Shown here piece by piece: positions 1 through 9,325 of a stretch of 33,654 nt of DNA. Origin of the DNA: Penium margaritaceum (taxonomy: Eukaryota; Streptophyta; Zygnematophyceae; Desmidiales; Peniaceae). Under the pieces are notes generated by a model. It searched no databases. It was not told the DNA's origin and saw nothing but the letters and a program-made list of their open reading frames with translations. The stretch covers positions 52,297 through 85,950 of the forward strand of contig SZWC01004765.1 of assembly GCA_023375785.1 (NCBI GenBank), read 5' to 3'. Every line of letters begins with the position of its first letter. Position 1 is the stretch's first letter. The position numbers and the translations under genes were made by a program.

Positions 1-27
1 TCCTCCTCCTCCTCCTCCTCCTCCTCT
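1..27. repeat. (TCC)n microsatellite at the left edge
   Basis: About eight perfect TCC units open the window and then break into TCTTCA. A triplet repeat exactly at the edge suggests that the contig was cut in low-complexity sequence. Confidence 0.9.
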
Positions 28-128
28 TCACATTTCTTTGTCTCCTTATGCACAAGGATGACATCCACCAAGTTAATCATTTGTAAGAGAATTGTAGGGA
101 TGGCTGGATTGTTTTGGGTGAATGGAGA

Positions 129-194
129 CAATTGCAACCCAATGGGTTCAGATGCAGGCTCATGCCTGCATCTGAACACATTGGATTGTAATTG
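129..194. repeat. Long near-perfect hairpin (31-bp arms, 4-nt loop)
   Basis: Left arm 129-159 pairs with right arm 164-194 around the loop TCAT. The inner 14 bp (146-159 with 164-177) are perfectly complementary and the outer part has only three mismatches. No target duplication or coding role is evident. It could be a tiny fold-back element, a small-RNA precursor or a cruciform. Reading frames run through it, but no family is recognised. Confidence 0.8.
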
Positions 195-1222
195 CAAGTT
201 GTCATGGGAAGAGCTGGTGGAGGCCCTTACGCCACCCATCCTACTTTGTATCCACTTCCAGTAACAATTGTATGGGAGACCACCAAGTTTTTGGAATGTT
301 GATGTGACAAAAGCAGTAAATTCTCTAGTCATGCCTTCACTACTAAATAGATGGGTTCCAGAAGAGGAGGAGGAGCTGAGACACTTGCTGATGTGGAACA
401 TCAATGGTAAGCCAACAGCAACTCAAGGATGCAACGGTCTAGAACCAAAGAATCAGATGATACGGAGAAGGACCATAGGTACAAAGGCAATGGATATTTG
501 AATGCACTCATGACAAAGCTTGCTAGTAGGGAATCGTCATGTTCTGGGGGCTGCAGCCAACCTTTTCAGCAGGAAATGTGATGCTTCTAAGCCGATGCAA
601 ATCCATTAATGGGGAGCAAAAAGATCCTAGCAAAAAGAAAAACAATAACACACAAATTCTTTGATTGAATGTGTGAGAAACCAGGGGCCCTAGGTTACAA
701 GTTGACATCAGTAGTATGAGCTAATGTAGAATGTTTATCCAGTGCTGTTGCACTTGCCTCATGAACTCTTTGACCCTGTTCTCTGACATTGCGATTCATT
801 CATTGTTCTCTCTTGGTGAATGTACGACCTCGTGACAAAAAAAACTCCAAACTTCATTGTTGAAGCAAGAAAACAGTAGATATCCCATTTGTCGATCCTT
901 GTGATTCCAAAAACAGGGCATCCGATCATGGACACTTCATTGCATTTACATCATCAACTCCTCAACCATAATCATCCAGATCAGAAATAAGCATGGCGGA
1001 GACTTTTTGGGGTTGGCTTCAACCCTCTAACTCATGTCCTCACAAGTTGAAAAGGTTTCACACATGTTGTGCAATGGGTTACATAGTAATCATGTACCTT
1101 ATGCATGTATGAATGAAGATAACATAGAAGGTATGGTGTTGTACAAAAAAGAATTCTATTTATTGTGTCATTTTATTTTAATTACAATGTGTAATTTAGG
1201 TTTTGTGAAAATTAGGGTCTCC
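195..1222. other. Unassigned interval
   Basis: About 1 kb without a recognisable gene. Short open frames occur on both strands (for example plus 268-501 with an acidic run WVPEEEEE), but none has a family motif or convincing splice pattern. The sequence is moderately AT-rich with several short A or T tracts. Confidence 0.5.
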
Positions 1223-1228
1223 ACATAC

Positions 1229-1446
1229 CTTACGAATGCATCATGAAACTTCTCACAACTGTTGGTCACTTGAAGTACATGCCTGATGGCATGTTCTTCA
1301 GATCTGCTCAGTTCCTTGTACTCAATTTGAGTTACGACACGATTTTCAAGAGCTTCAATCAGGCATTCAACTGGACGAATCATCTCTTGCCAACTCCAAC
1401 AATATGCTGCATTACTGAAATGATGAAGTATGCTACTTTTGTTTGC
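1229..1446 (-). CDS. Possible internal exon of an unidentified gene
   Basis: On the minus strand a reading frame open from 1605 to 1168 contains a stretch with exon-like borders. A pyrimidine-containing acceptor ending CTACAGCAG lies just before 1446. A donor reading AAG|GTATGT follows 1229. The enclosed peptide, about 72 residues, has a natural-looking acidic and hydrophobic composition (for example ECLIEALENRVV and KFHDAFVRY). I recognise no domain. The exons before and after it cannot be placed, so it may equally be a relic of a transposon gene. This is an inference from splice signals and composition only. Confidence 0.3.
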
Positions 1447-1449
1447 CTG

Positions 1450-2153
1450 CTGTAGCAGAAAGTACGCCACTTTCTTCCTTTGGCCTTGGCATCCAATCGA
1501 GATTGAGCTGATATTTGGAGCATAGCATATTGGTGACCAGATCTTTCCATTGGTGCTGCTGGATCTCGCATGCGAGCAGCCAGGTAGGAGATAGGCATTT
1601 TTCAACTGGTTTTGAAGGTAGTGGTTGTATTGTGAAACATTTTTAAAGATAAGTTGTCTTATCTGTTGATTGTATGTGATATTTGAAAAATTGATAATGT
1701 GAAAAGTAGTTTAATGATATGAGGCAGTCTTCGTAGAATGTTGTTTCTGCAGGAGTAAAGTTATACTAGGATTGATATTGTACCTTGCAAAGTAAAGTAC
1801 GAAGCATAAGGAGGAAGAATTGGTTGTTATCTGGTGATGTGGTAACATGTGCAGGTGCGACAGCTGAATCGCCAACAACGTCAATAAAATGACAACTGAC
1901 ATCAGCAGTCGGTTGGCTTCGTAAGCTAAGTCCCTTGGCCTACAGTCCATTGGACCAGCCATGGTAGCTGATGAATGAGGCCTAGCTCGGAAGAGCATCA
2001 ATCCGGAGCTGTGGTCAACGAAAAGGGTGTTTTTCAGCGTTATGTAGGTACATTACATTGCGAGTCTTGTTTCCGATGGTCCTTCTGTCATACAGAAGCT
2101 GTGTGGTGTGTGAAGGAACGCATCTTGCATTTCTCCCCTAATGTCAGAAGTGT
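1450..2153. other. Unassigned interval
   Basis: Roughly 700 bases with no recognised gene or RNA. A plus-strand frame opening at 1975 overlaps the start of the decayed gene that follows, but it reads poorly and is probably a shadow. Confidence 0.45.
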
Positions 2154-3365
2154 GTGTGTGAAATGGAGTCTGTTGAGAGCTCGGGTGAGAGTGACTCTCG
2201 TGAGTCAGACGTTTCAAGTTCCCGTCCTCCCTCTCCTGCAGCTGTGGAAGTGGGTGGTGCTAACAATCCGACAGCAACTCCAAGAGATAAGGGCAAAGAG
2301 AAGGTCCCAGACGATGGAAATGATGGAAGACGTCCTCTTCCAGATGAAGCTAGAACGAGCGATTGGTATGCGGGCGGAGGTTGTAGACATTCAACAGCAG
2401 CCAAGAGACAAGCATTGCAGATTGAGGTAGACAGGAAGTATGCAAAGGAGCTCGATGCAGCAATTGCCGAAGCACGTCATTGAAGGGAAGAACGATCGGT
2501 TTTTCGAAAAGAGTTGTTTGAGACTTTACCTGAAGGGCTGACATTGCAGCAAGTTGCTGCAATGCCCCCGCTGAACAGGGCACGTTTAATTCAACTGATT
2601 GAGCATGATCATGGAGACACATTATCGCGATTTTTAGAGTGGAATGCAGCAAGGGCGTATGCTGTGGCTGTCGGTCAAGGACTCACTTAATGTGAGTTGG
2701 ACATACCCACAATGGAAGCACAGCTCGTCGGTGCAGGTCTTGATTTTGGCCATGTACAGCATTGGCCACGTAACATCCTAGGACCAGCTGCGATGAACCA
2801 ACTTGTGGAGAATGTTGTCGAAGCAACACTGTTCCCGAGTTTGGTACCTCTGTCCGAGAAGTAAAAAGAGTTCCACCAGGAGTGTCTCGTATTGACAGGA
2901 CGAGATCCAAGGCAATTGTGGCAAGGCTACTTGTGGCAAGAGGAATTATGGATTATGCAAAGGGTGGTGTAGCTAGTGACTGCAACACGGTCATAAAGAT
3001 TGGAGAAAACATATTCACCATTCCACCAGAAAAGGAGCGGCTGCCTGCTGGTGATCCAATCGTGCGGTCTAGACTTAGAGAAGAATGGCGGAGTAGCGGC
3101 CAAGATCGACCCCCTGCTCGTATATCACAAGTGTTGGGAGATGATCCTGATGCGGGTGATGGTCCTGAAACTGCCAAGATGGATATGCCGGCGGTTGAAA
3201 CTTGTGAAAATCTGTGGCTGGAAACTCGAAGGGAATGAGCGTATCAACAGGTGCGATCTGATCGGGAGCACCATCTAGACGTTGGCGGGCACCTGGAGTC
3301 CCGTGCAAGGATGGAAGCACAAATGGTGGAGACTTGGGAGGATGAGGATTGCGCACAAATGCAAG
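2154..3365 (+). pseudogene. Decayed gene of unknown family, first block
   Basis: One reading frame can be followed from the ATG at 2154 to about 2950 through in-frame stops at about 2481, 2688, 2862 and 2970. The sense then continues in another frame (about 2882-3238, one more stop, then to 3365), so at least one frameshift lies near 2900-2950. The N-terminus is a Ser/Glu/Pro-rich low-complexity segment. A likely folded part follows, with peptides such as LPEGLTLQQVAAMPPLN, GHVQHWPRNILGP and FTIPPEKERLPAGD. The block ends at a good donor, CAAG|GTACGTG, at 3365/3366. I do not recognise the family. Even decay with peptide sense kept across stops suggests an old gene or a transposon ORF. Confidence 0.5.
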
Positions 3366-3890
3366 GTACGTGTCTGCAAATGGACACATGAACATTTTGT
3401 TGTAGGTTTGGTGTCCATGATGTGAACTATCCAGCAACTGATATCGCGTTCAAATGTGTTGTGTTGAAGTAGGCATGCATGTAGTGTCTTTTGTTCCTCT
3501 GGTGTTGATCAGGTCAATGCTTGAGTGGAACTGGACCAACAATGCCGAACGAGGAACCTGTTGAAGGCATTGAACCATAAGTGGGTGGATTTTTTATGAT
3601 TGTGCATCATGGGTGGCTTATAATGTGATGATGGTACATATATATGTTGTTGTACCACATTGCCTATGTGAAATGCACTGGAGCCCAACTTGCACTGTAG
3701 GATTAATGCACTGTAGCACTAATGCACTAGAGGACCAATGCATGGGAATACTAATGGAATGTAGAACTGATGCACTGTAGCACTAATGTACTGTCAACCT
3801 CCTTTTTTTTTGCAATGTACATGTTCCTGTTCACTTACCCTCGTAAACAGAACATGTGTTGTTCTTATTATGTTTCATCGGTTTATGCAG
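3366..3890 (+). other. Candidate intron between the two decayed blocks
   Basis: The interval begins GTACGT and ends with the acceptor TTTATGCAG before 3891. No coding sense is seen inside it, and it holds a 16-bp minisatellite. The flanking reading frames do not join in phase without a one-base shift, which fits a decayed gene but lowers confidence in the exact borders. Confidence 0.35.
3675..3795. repeat. 16-bp minisatellite, about seven units
   Basis: Tandem units of GCACTGTAGCACTAAT type run at 3675-3690, then 3692-3707, 3708-3723, 3724-3739, 3740-3755, 3756-3771, 3772-3787 and a partial unit to 3795. The units are degenerate, but the 16-base register is kept apart from one extra base at 3691. 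Confidence 0.85.
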
Positions 3891-4188
3891 TTTGCAAAGC
3901 AATCCGATGCGTAACTTACTGAGAGATGGACCTGCTGAGGTATGGTTTGAAAACGGTCCACTGCACCCAGTAAAGCTTGAGTTCAAGATCCACTTGTATG
4001 CTGCATATGGGGGAAGGGCGTTGAAAATGGGCAGTGCCTTTTATGCATACTTTTACTATGGGTTTGAAGGCGGATCTGTGTGGCCTTTGGAATTGGAAAT
4101 GCTCATGGAAAGAATTGCGCAATATGGGTCGGTGTTGTGGCGGCAACGGCAAGGAGGCTTGACTGGCAACCAACCAGCAGGTCTGTGA
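3891..4188 (+). CDS. Unidentified coding block (second part of decayed gene)
   Basis: After the acceptor at 3890 a frame stays open to a TGA at 4186-4188. It contains aromatic-rich peptide (EVWFENGPLHPVKLEFKIH, then YAYFYYGFEGG). An alternative frame from about 4080 to 4277 also reads plausibly (ARRLDWQPTSRSVIS), so a frameshift inside this block is likely. No known domain is recognised. It lies between the Ser-rich first block and the Lys-rich block downstream on the same strand, which suggests one gene. Confidence 0.35.
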
Positions 4189-4263
4189 TATCGTTTCAAA
4201 GAAGAAAGGTGGTCCAGTGGCACGTGGACACGTGGCTTTGTTTGGGAGCCAACTTTCTAGGGT

Positions 4264-4689
4264 TTGAAGTGGAATAAGGAATCAAACACAAAGTTTCCGT
4301 CCCCATCAAACCTTTTTTGGGCAAGGAGCATCAGTGAGCAAGCGGTGGAAGAAGCTCACAAATTCCAGCTACGGATTGGTCAAGTCGCAGAGTTGATTTG
4401 TGAGTCCTTGGCCAAGTCACGCTTCTACAGTATGAGCAAACTTTGGCAAACGATGGGTTACAAGAAGGATGATCGAGTGAAGCCAAACCCTGTCAGCTTC
4501 ATGGACTGGTGGGAGGGTTTGTCAAGCTATCGCACCAAGGTGAAAGAGTTGAAGCGTCACTATGTACAGAAGTTCAACAAGGGTATGACGGAGGAAAGGT
4601 CAAAAAAGGATGCAAAGGATGAGGAGAAGGATGGACAGAAGAAGAATGATGAGGGTGGGGATGGTGATGGGCGGAAAAGGAAGGGGTAG
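4264..4689 (+). CDS. Unidentified C-terminal block with Lys-rich tail
   Basis: An uninterrupted frame of 141 codons ends at a TAG (4687-4689). The first two thirds look folded (AVEEAHKFQLRIGQVAELI, FMDWWEGLSSYRTKVKELKRH). The last 35 or so residues are Lys/Glu/Asp-rich and end GRKRKG, resembling a nuclear localisation tail. There is no ATG at the start: the frame opens at a TTG, so this is more likely the 3' exon of a spliced gene than a gene of its own. A possible acceptor (CTTTCTAG) sits at 4253-4260. The function is unknown. Together with 2154-4188 it may be a DNA-transposon or host gene that I cannot place. Confidence 0.45.
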   Translation: MKWNKESNTKFPSPSNLFWARSISEQAVEEAHKFQLRIGQVAELICESLAKSRFYSMSKLWQTMGYKKDDRVKPNPVSFMDWWEGLSSYRTKVKELKRHYVQKFNKGMTEERSKKDAKDEEKDGQKKNDEGGDGDGRKRKG

Positions 4690-4740
4690 TGTTCCATGAT
4701 GTAGTGCTTCAATGCATCAGCTACTTTCAACATGTTCAAT

Positions 4741-5138
4741 ACGTTGGAAAGTGTCTCTTTGTGCTGTCCTCAAACCTTGGAGGTTGTACGAGATGGATCT
4801 CTTCCTCTAGATTGCTGTGTATGAAGGCATTGTTCTTGTTTGTCTTGTGGAGCTCCTAATCATGCTGGGCCACCTGACTTAACAATGCCTTTGTAGTAGT
4901 GTACTTTCCAACAAGGACAAATGTGGCGCGAAATTCCACACCAGGCACTTGGGGAAATCTCTTACTTGTGAGACGAGAGCTTCATCTTCTCATCAACCCC
5001 AAGTGCCTTGATCGCAAAGAGCTTCTTGTACATAGCCTGCTCCCAGAGTGATGCATCTATAGTGGAACGTTCTTGTTGCACTCTGTTTGGTTCAAGAACA
5101 CGTGCGGTAGTACCACTTGCAACGAGTGCGGTGGTGAC
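4741..5138 (-). pseudogene. Ty1/copia reverse transcriptase relic, N-terminal part
   Basis: Reading down the minus strand from 5138, one frame gives LWEQAMYKKLFAIKALG, which matches the W-AM-E-A---G entry of copia-type RT. It is then broken by a stop. A second frame continues VPGVEFRATFVLVGKYTTTK, ALLSQVAQHD, a stop, then NAFIHSNLEEEIHLVQPPRF and EDSTK. This is the canonical copia pattern of a T-[F/L]APV-like block followed by KTAFLNG-LEEE-Y--QP-GF. The relic ends near 4741, before the KSLYGLKQSPR block. At least one in-frame stop and one frameshift are visible, so it is inactive. It meets the unidentified plus-strand gene tail by expression in the opposite direction. Confidence 0.75.
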
Positions 5139-5590
5139 TGAAAAACATGACAGAGAATAGGTAGACCCAGCTACCGCGATGGCTTGGTGGATGTAATCGG
5201 TGACGAGAGATGTACAAGCATCATGCTAGATTGTACCACGGCCGCCACCAGGCCAAGAGCTTCAAGACCAGAGACTGGAGTAGGCTGTGTGGGGTAAAAG
5301 ACACCACTATGAAGTGGGTGGATTGACCACAAGGTTTTGGAGGGACCAGCCAAGGCTATGCGACTTTCAGGTGGGGCATAGCAAGGTGTAGACTGCAACG
5401 GTCTCAGACGATTGCCTGGCAAAGGCCAGCACCAAGGATGCAAAATGCAAGAACATGCTCCTTCAACGAAGGCATAAGCCACTTCCTTTAGCAAACCACG
5501 AGGTCTTACCTTGGTTGTGGAGCTGAAAGCACACCCAGAACAAGAAGGTCGGGTTTAATAGCTGTTGTGATTCTCTCAAGTCTATTGTGG
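5139..5590. other. Unassigned interval, possibly copia-derived
   Basis: Upstream (in minus-strand sense) of the copia RT relic. A minus-strand frame at 5171-5494 is open but shows no copia motif. It could be decayed sequence between integrase and RT, or unrelated. Confidence 0.4.
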
Positions 5591-5757
5591 TGTAACGGAT
5601 CAAGTCTCCCGCTCCTACACTTCGGTCATCATCGGAGTTCACAGAATGGTGATCTCATTCCGCGTGAGGATTTTTTTCCCCTCGTAGTACTAAAGAGCAA
5701 TCCTCATCAACGACCGTGAGCAGGGATACACGAATACTTCTAGACTCAGGAGGCCTA

Positions 5758-6272
5758 TTACCCTACTGATCTTTGAATTCTATTACAAATGTTTTTTGGT
5801 GATATTTCATGAACGAATTTTTTTTAACGAATTGATTACGTACCACCTACATAATTCCTTTGTTGGCCATCATGTAGATAATTGTTTACGGCCCGGATTC
5901 TACCAGCGCGGTTGTGATTGAAATCAAAATTTTTTACAGTCAGTTTGGTTCACGCTCAGAATACTGGACTAAATGTGCAATACTTGCGCTATCTGACATG
6001 TCCGACGTGGATTCCTCGCACGTCAGACGTGTCAGACGGAGCGCAGTGCATGTTTTGCGCTATTTCTTCGTGGTCAGACGCAAAGTCGCTCGCTCGCGCG
6101 CTCGTCATCGCCTGGAGTTGAGCCAGTTTGTCGAATTCAAGGATTCGACATTTTCGTTCAACGAAAGTAATGGTGCTACCTAAATAATTCCAATCGCAAA
6201 AACCGTGTTCGAAATCATGTAACACATAAATTGTAATTTTGAAAAAAACAAAATCAAAGATCATTACGGTAA
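5758..6272. mobile_element. ~515-bp non-autonomous DNA element with terminal and central inverted repeats
   Basis: The left end, TTACCCTACTGATCTTTGA, matches the reverse complement of the right end, TTACCGTAATGATCTTTGA, as imperfect terminal inverted repeats. The midpoint (about 6015) falls in the loop of a strong internal hairpin (5993-6009 with 6019-6035, 15 of 17 paired, extending outward with gaps). The element interrupts LTR copy D, whose sequence resumes after it. The target duplication is short or eroded (possibly TA or TTA). It has no transposase, so it is a MITE or fold-back element; the superfamily is not assigned. Confidence 0.65.
5993..6035. repeat. Central hairpin of the 515-bp element
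   Basis: CTGACATGTCCGACGTG (5993-6009) pairs with CACGTCAGACGTGTCAG (6019-6035) across a 9-nt loop, with two mismatches. GTCAGAC occurs three times within 6021-6080. Confidence 0.8.
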
Positions 6273-6378
6273 CATTTCAAACCTCACCTCCTTGTTATGG
6301 GACCCAAACAAGGTGTGTATATCTCAAACTCGTGAGTTTGCACCAGTTTTATCAAGCAATCTGTTGAAGTTGCCCTAA

Positions 6379-7426
6379 TTTGAAAGGCTTTGTCTGGTCC
6401 GAAGCAATCCCCACGTTATTGGAACCTCAAGATCTCTACTACCTTGGAGCGGAGAGAGTATCGCCATAGCAAAGTGGACCCGACACTATTCGTGAGTGCC
6501 TCCTTTGTACCCTTTGTTGCTTTTCTGGTCTACGAGGATAGCCTCTTCATTACGTCACCCAACCTGCATGCCACCAAGCTTTTGAAGGGTCTCCTTCAGT
6601 CTGTGTACGGAATGAAGGATCTTGATCCAGCCCATGTCTTCTTGAGAAAGGAGATTGAACGTGATTGCTAACTTCACACACTCCATGTGCATCAAGCTGG
6701 TTACATCAAGACATTGGGGGAGCGTTTTGCTAATTTGTTGGCCATAGTCCCCTCTGCAACCATGCTTATGATTCCCGCCGGGCAGAGGCTTCTTACATCA
6801 GCAAGCCCAGATCTTCTAGGGAGCATGTCGATGTCACAACGTACCTCCGAGTCATTGGCTCCCTGATGTTCCTCAGGACCATGACCCACGCAGATGCTGC
6901 CGTTACTGTGAACTTAATGCCGCAATTCTCAGAACATCCACGTTAACTCCATCTAGAGGCTCCTCTGTGCCTGGTGCGGTATATTGTGTCTACTCCACAC
7001 CTCGGTTTGTGCCTTTGCATGCAGTGGTTTGTTGTTGTTGAAGGCTACAACGATTGGATGTACAACTTCTCATGGAAGAGTGACAAGAACGGTTGCATGG
7101 CGCTAAGCTTGACTGAGGTTGAGTATGTCGCATTGGGGCCTAGGTTTTGTGAGAGCCTCTAGTTGTGCCATCTCATGCAACAGCTACGCCAACCCATTCG
7201 ATGCATCACAATCTGTTGTCAGAATGAGAGCATGTGCCACATAGCAGAGCATGAAAGTATGTGTCACACGCGCACAAAGAACATCAACATTGAGCATCAC
7301 TTTGTCCATGAGCTTATTTCACATGAAAACTTCTTTGTCATGGGTGTCGACACGCTGCAAAAGTGTGCAGACTTCCTCACCAAAGCACTGTGCAGTCGCA
7401 AGTTCAAGTTTGCGGTGCAATGTTGA
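6379..7426 (+). pseudogene. Ty1/copia RT C-terminal part and RNase H relic
   Basis: Begins in the middle of RT with KALSGPKQSPRYWNLKI (usual LYGLKQSPR-W) and continues DPTLFV. The catalytic motif reads YEDSLFI instead of YVDDLLI, so the second catalytic aspartate is Ser. Then come YGMKDLDPAHVFLRKEIERD, the thumb QAGYIKTLGERF and YLRVIGSLMFLRTMTHADAA. RNase H follows with GYNDWMY, SWKSDKNGCMALSLTEVEYV and HTRTKNINIEHHFVHELI, ending in ADFLTKALCSRKFKF and a TGA at 7424-7426. Frames change at about 6672, 6840 and 7163. A segment of RNase H between GYND and SWKS is missing. No upstream gag, protease or integrase is attached. It is clearly inactive. Confidence 0.9.
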
Positions 7427-8022
7427 GATTCTTGCATATGCTTATCCTCCTACATGATTCATACTCCATTCTTCATGCTTCCTCTTTCCGCCCGCAATTC
7501 TTGAGAAGCCCCATCTCGTGCCCCTTTCTGTGGGATATCGTTTCCATCAATTTGTGACCCTTGCTCGCTTGTGGTGACTAGCGACTGCAGGTCATGGAGG
7601 AGTGTTGGTGTGTCAATCACGGTAACCTTTGGACTTATCGCCATAGCTCACCAGTATGTTGTGACACTCAACGGTTATTTTGACAGAATATGCACTAGTG
7701 AGCGCGCCCTTACGTGCTCTCTACTTCTTGATCACCACCTCTCGGGGTCCATTTTCTCTGTGGCGCTCTCCTTGCTCTTTCATGATCCAGGTGCCTAGAT
7801 TTCTTCTTTTTGTATTGGCACTTCTTTTGGTTTGTCGTTCGGACAACCGAGGAGTCTGTACGCCTGCTACGTGCTCCTTTGCGGTTTTTTTGGAGCCTGC
7901 CACCAGATTCGTCTATTTTCCGACTTGTTGGTTGGATTTTTGTGCTTAGCTACGCATGTGTGGATGAGACTTGTCTATTTTTGTTACTTCATTTCCATTC
8001 ATCTATGCATGTCTTTGATTTC
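7427..8022. other. Unassigned interval; possible copia 3' LTR remnant
   Basis: TGTTGAG occurs at 7421, overlapping the stop of the copia frame and resembling a copia LTR start (compare TGTTGAAA at 16279). No second copy exists in the window to prove an LTR. Otherwise pyrimidine-rich sequence without recognised genes. Confidence 0.35.
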
Positions 8023-8738
8023 TGTAACGGGCCGGAACCTCCAGCTCTTGCTTTGAAGTTGTTGTTGGAGTTTGTAGAATGGAGTTCTCAGTCCGCGTCA
8101 CGGGTTTTCTCCCCTCGCAGAACTGAGGAGCAATTGTCATCAACGACCCAAAGCAAGGAGACTCAGATGTTTCGAGTCTCCAGATGTTCATTTCCTTTTT
8201 AACCTTACCCCTCGTTTTGGGACCCAAATTCAGGCTTTTTACCTCAAACTTCTGTGTTTGCACAAGTTCTTCTGTTATGTTATGTTGAAGTTTGTTGCAA
8301 ATGATCTTTGATTCATGATTCTTGCATTCTGGTGCAAAATCGTCACGTACGGGATACGCTGGTAGTTTTGCGCCAGGGCTCTCTTGCCTCTCTCGTCTCT
8401 TGTCCCTCGTCCCCCTCCCTCGTCCTTATTCGTGCGCTTGGGAGGAGGGCAAGTGGGGGCAAGGGCACAAGGCCACAAGGCCTCACCCTTGAGGCCCTCA
8501 TGGCCCCTCACCCGCCAATCGGGCTGAGGCCCCGATCAGCGGTTGGCGGTTGGCCGGCTGGTGACCAGCCAGTCACTTGGTCGGCCGCCGGCCGTCCATC
8601 CGGCCGGAAGCGAGCTGCCACAACCAGCAAAGTGCTGGCCATCAGCCAGCCCTTGCAAACACGAGGGGTGGTGCACAACCAATCCTCGCGTCAGCAAGGC
8701 GGGAGGGCCAAACCAGCCCTCCCTCCTCTCTTATTATG
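8023..8738 (-). mobile_element. Chromovirus 3' LTR (copy A)
   Basis: Begins TGTAACGGGCCGGAACCTCC and stays alignable by eye with 24387-25095 over its whole length, including the GAGCAATTGT-ATCAACGACC block, CTCGTCCCCCTCCCTCGTCC, the GGCCGGC-rich block and the AGCAAAGTGCTGGCC block. In minus-strand sense it lies downstream of the integrase/chromodomain region, so it is the 3' LTR of the composite element. Its right border is unclear within about 10 bases, because the terminal CTACA of copy B is not conserved. A purine-rich stretch on the minus strand at the border could be the polypurine tract. Confidence 0.75.
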
Positions 8739-9045
8739 AACCATCTTGGTTCATGAACAACAAGAAGTATTGTCACATAGTGATTCATCAACATTGTGAA
8801 AGAAAATTAATAATTTCAATCACCAGCTAAACATGAACACGTGCATGGCAATTGGACCTAAGCTACAGCTTGTCAATCAGTAAGACTAGCGGCCTCTCCC
8901 CTTTAGGCTAGAGCATACGCACGACAAAACATGTTGAGCATCCCAACCTCCTATAGTTACAGTCCATGAATGCCATCCTACGGGAATGTTGGTCATTTTT
9001 TCCGCGTGTAGGTCCTGCCCCCTGACACGCGTCAATCTGTGCAAG
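8739..9045 (-). other. 3' untranslated part of the chromovirus
   Basis: Lies between the end of the chromodomain frame and LTR A in element sense. Only shadow frames are seen, which fits the 3' untranslated region of the element. Confidence 0.5.
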
Positions 9046-9325
9046 CTGCAAGCTTGCTCCAAAAGTTGTTGACCACCCCTGTGGGAAACCGAGATTTTGG
9101 CTCCCATGAGTTATGTTCAGGTCCACACCCGGCCCAGTGAACAAGGTATTCCCAAACAACCCGCGACCGAAGAGTACGCTGGAGTACACAAAGAACCTCG
9201 TATTAGTCGTCGGCACCAAGGACTGCCGGTGGTGACTGAATGGTTCCCTCCACCATGTGTGGAGCCAACTGGCTTACATGAAACACGTCATGTATCTTCA
9301 TACTCGGCGGAAGCAGAAATCGGTA
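9046..9325 (-). pseudogene. Chromodomain at the C-terminus of the chromovirus polyprotein
   Basis: A single minus-strand frame gives [20 protein letters not shown], the post-integrase LPPS-KIH-VFHVS-L block of chromoviruses. A stop follows, then the chromodomain: YEVLCVLQRTLRSR, then WEYLVHWAGCGPEHNSWEP and FPTGVVNNFWSKL. The aromatic positions Tyr (YEV), Trp (HWAG) and Trp (SWEP) are present. In this clade the domain is known to direct integration towards chromatin with particular histone marks. One in-frame TAA precedes the chromodomain; otherwise the frame is intact. It places the element in the Chromoviridae branch of Ty3/gypsy. Confidence 0.88.

Larger units (their letters stand above)
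5591..6378 (-). mobile_element. Truncated chromovirus LTR (copy D), split by an insertion
   Basis: Starts TGTAACGG like the LTRs at 8023 and 24387. It follows them through the blocks ATCAACGACC and GGGACCCAAA and the AACTCGTG hairpin. Only about the first 270 bases of a roughly 710-base LTR are present, and they are separated into 5591-5757 and 6273-6378 by a palindromic element. In element sense (minus strand) this is the 3' end of an LTR. The right edge is joined directly to copia RT coding sequence, so the rest was lost or never copied. Confidence 0.65.

Noticed and set aside
8308..8739. 143-codon plus-strand frame in LTR A
   Set aside because: Lies wholly inside LTR sequence shared with copy B, where the frame is not kept.
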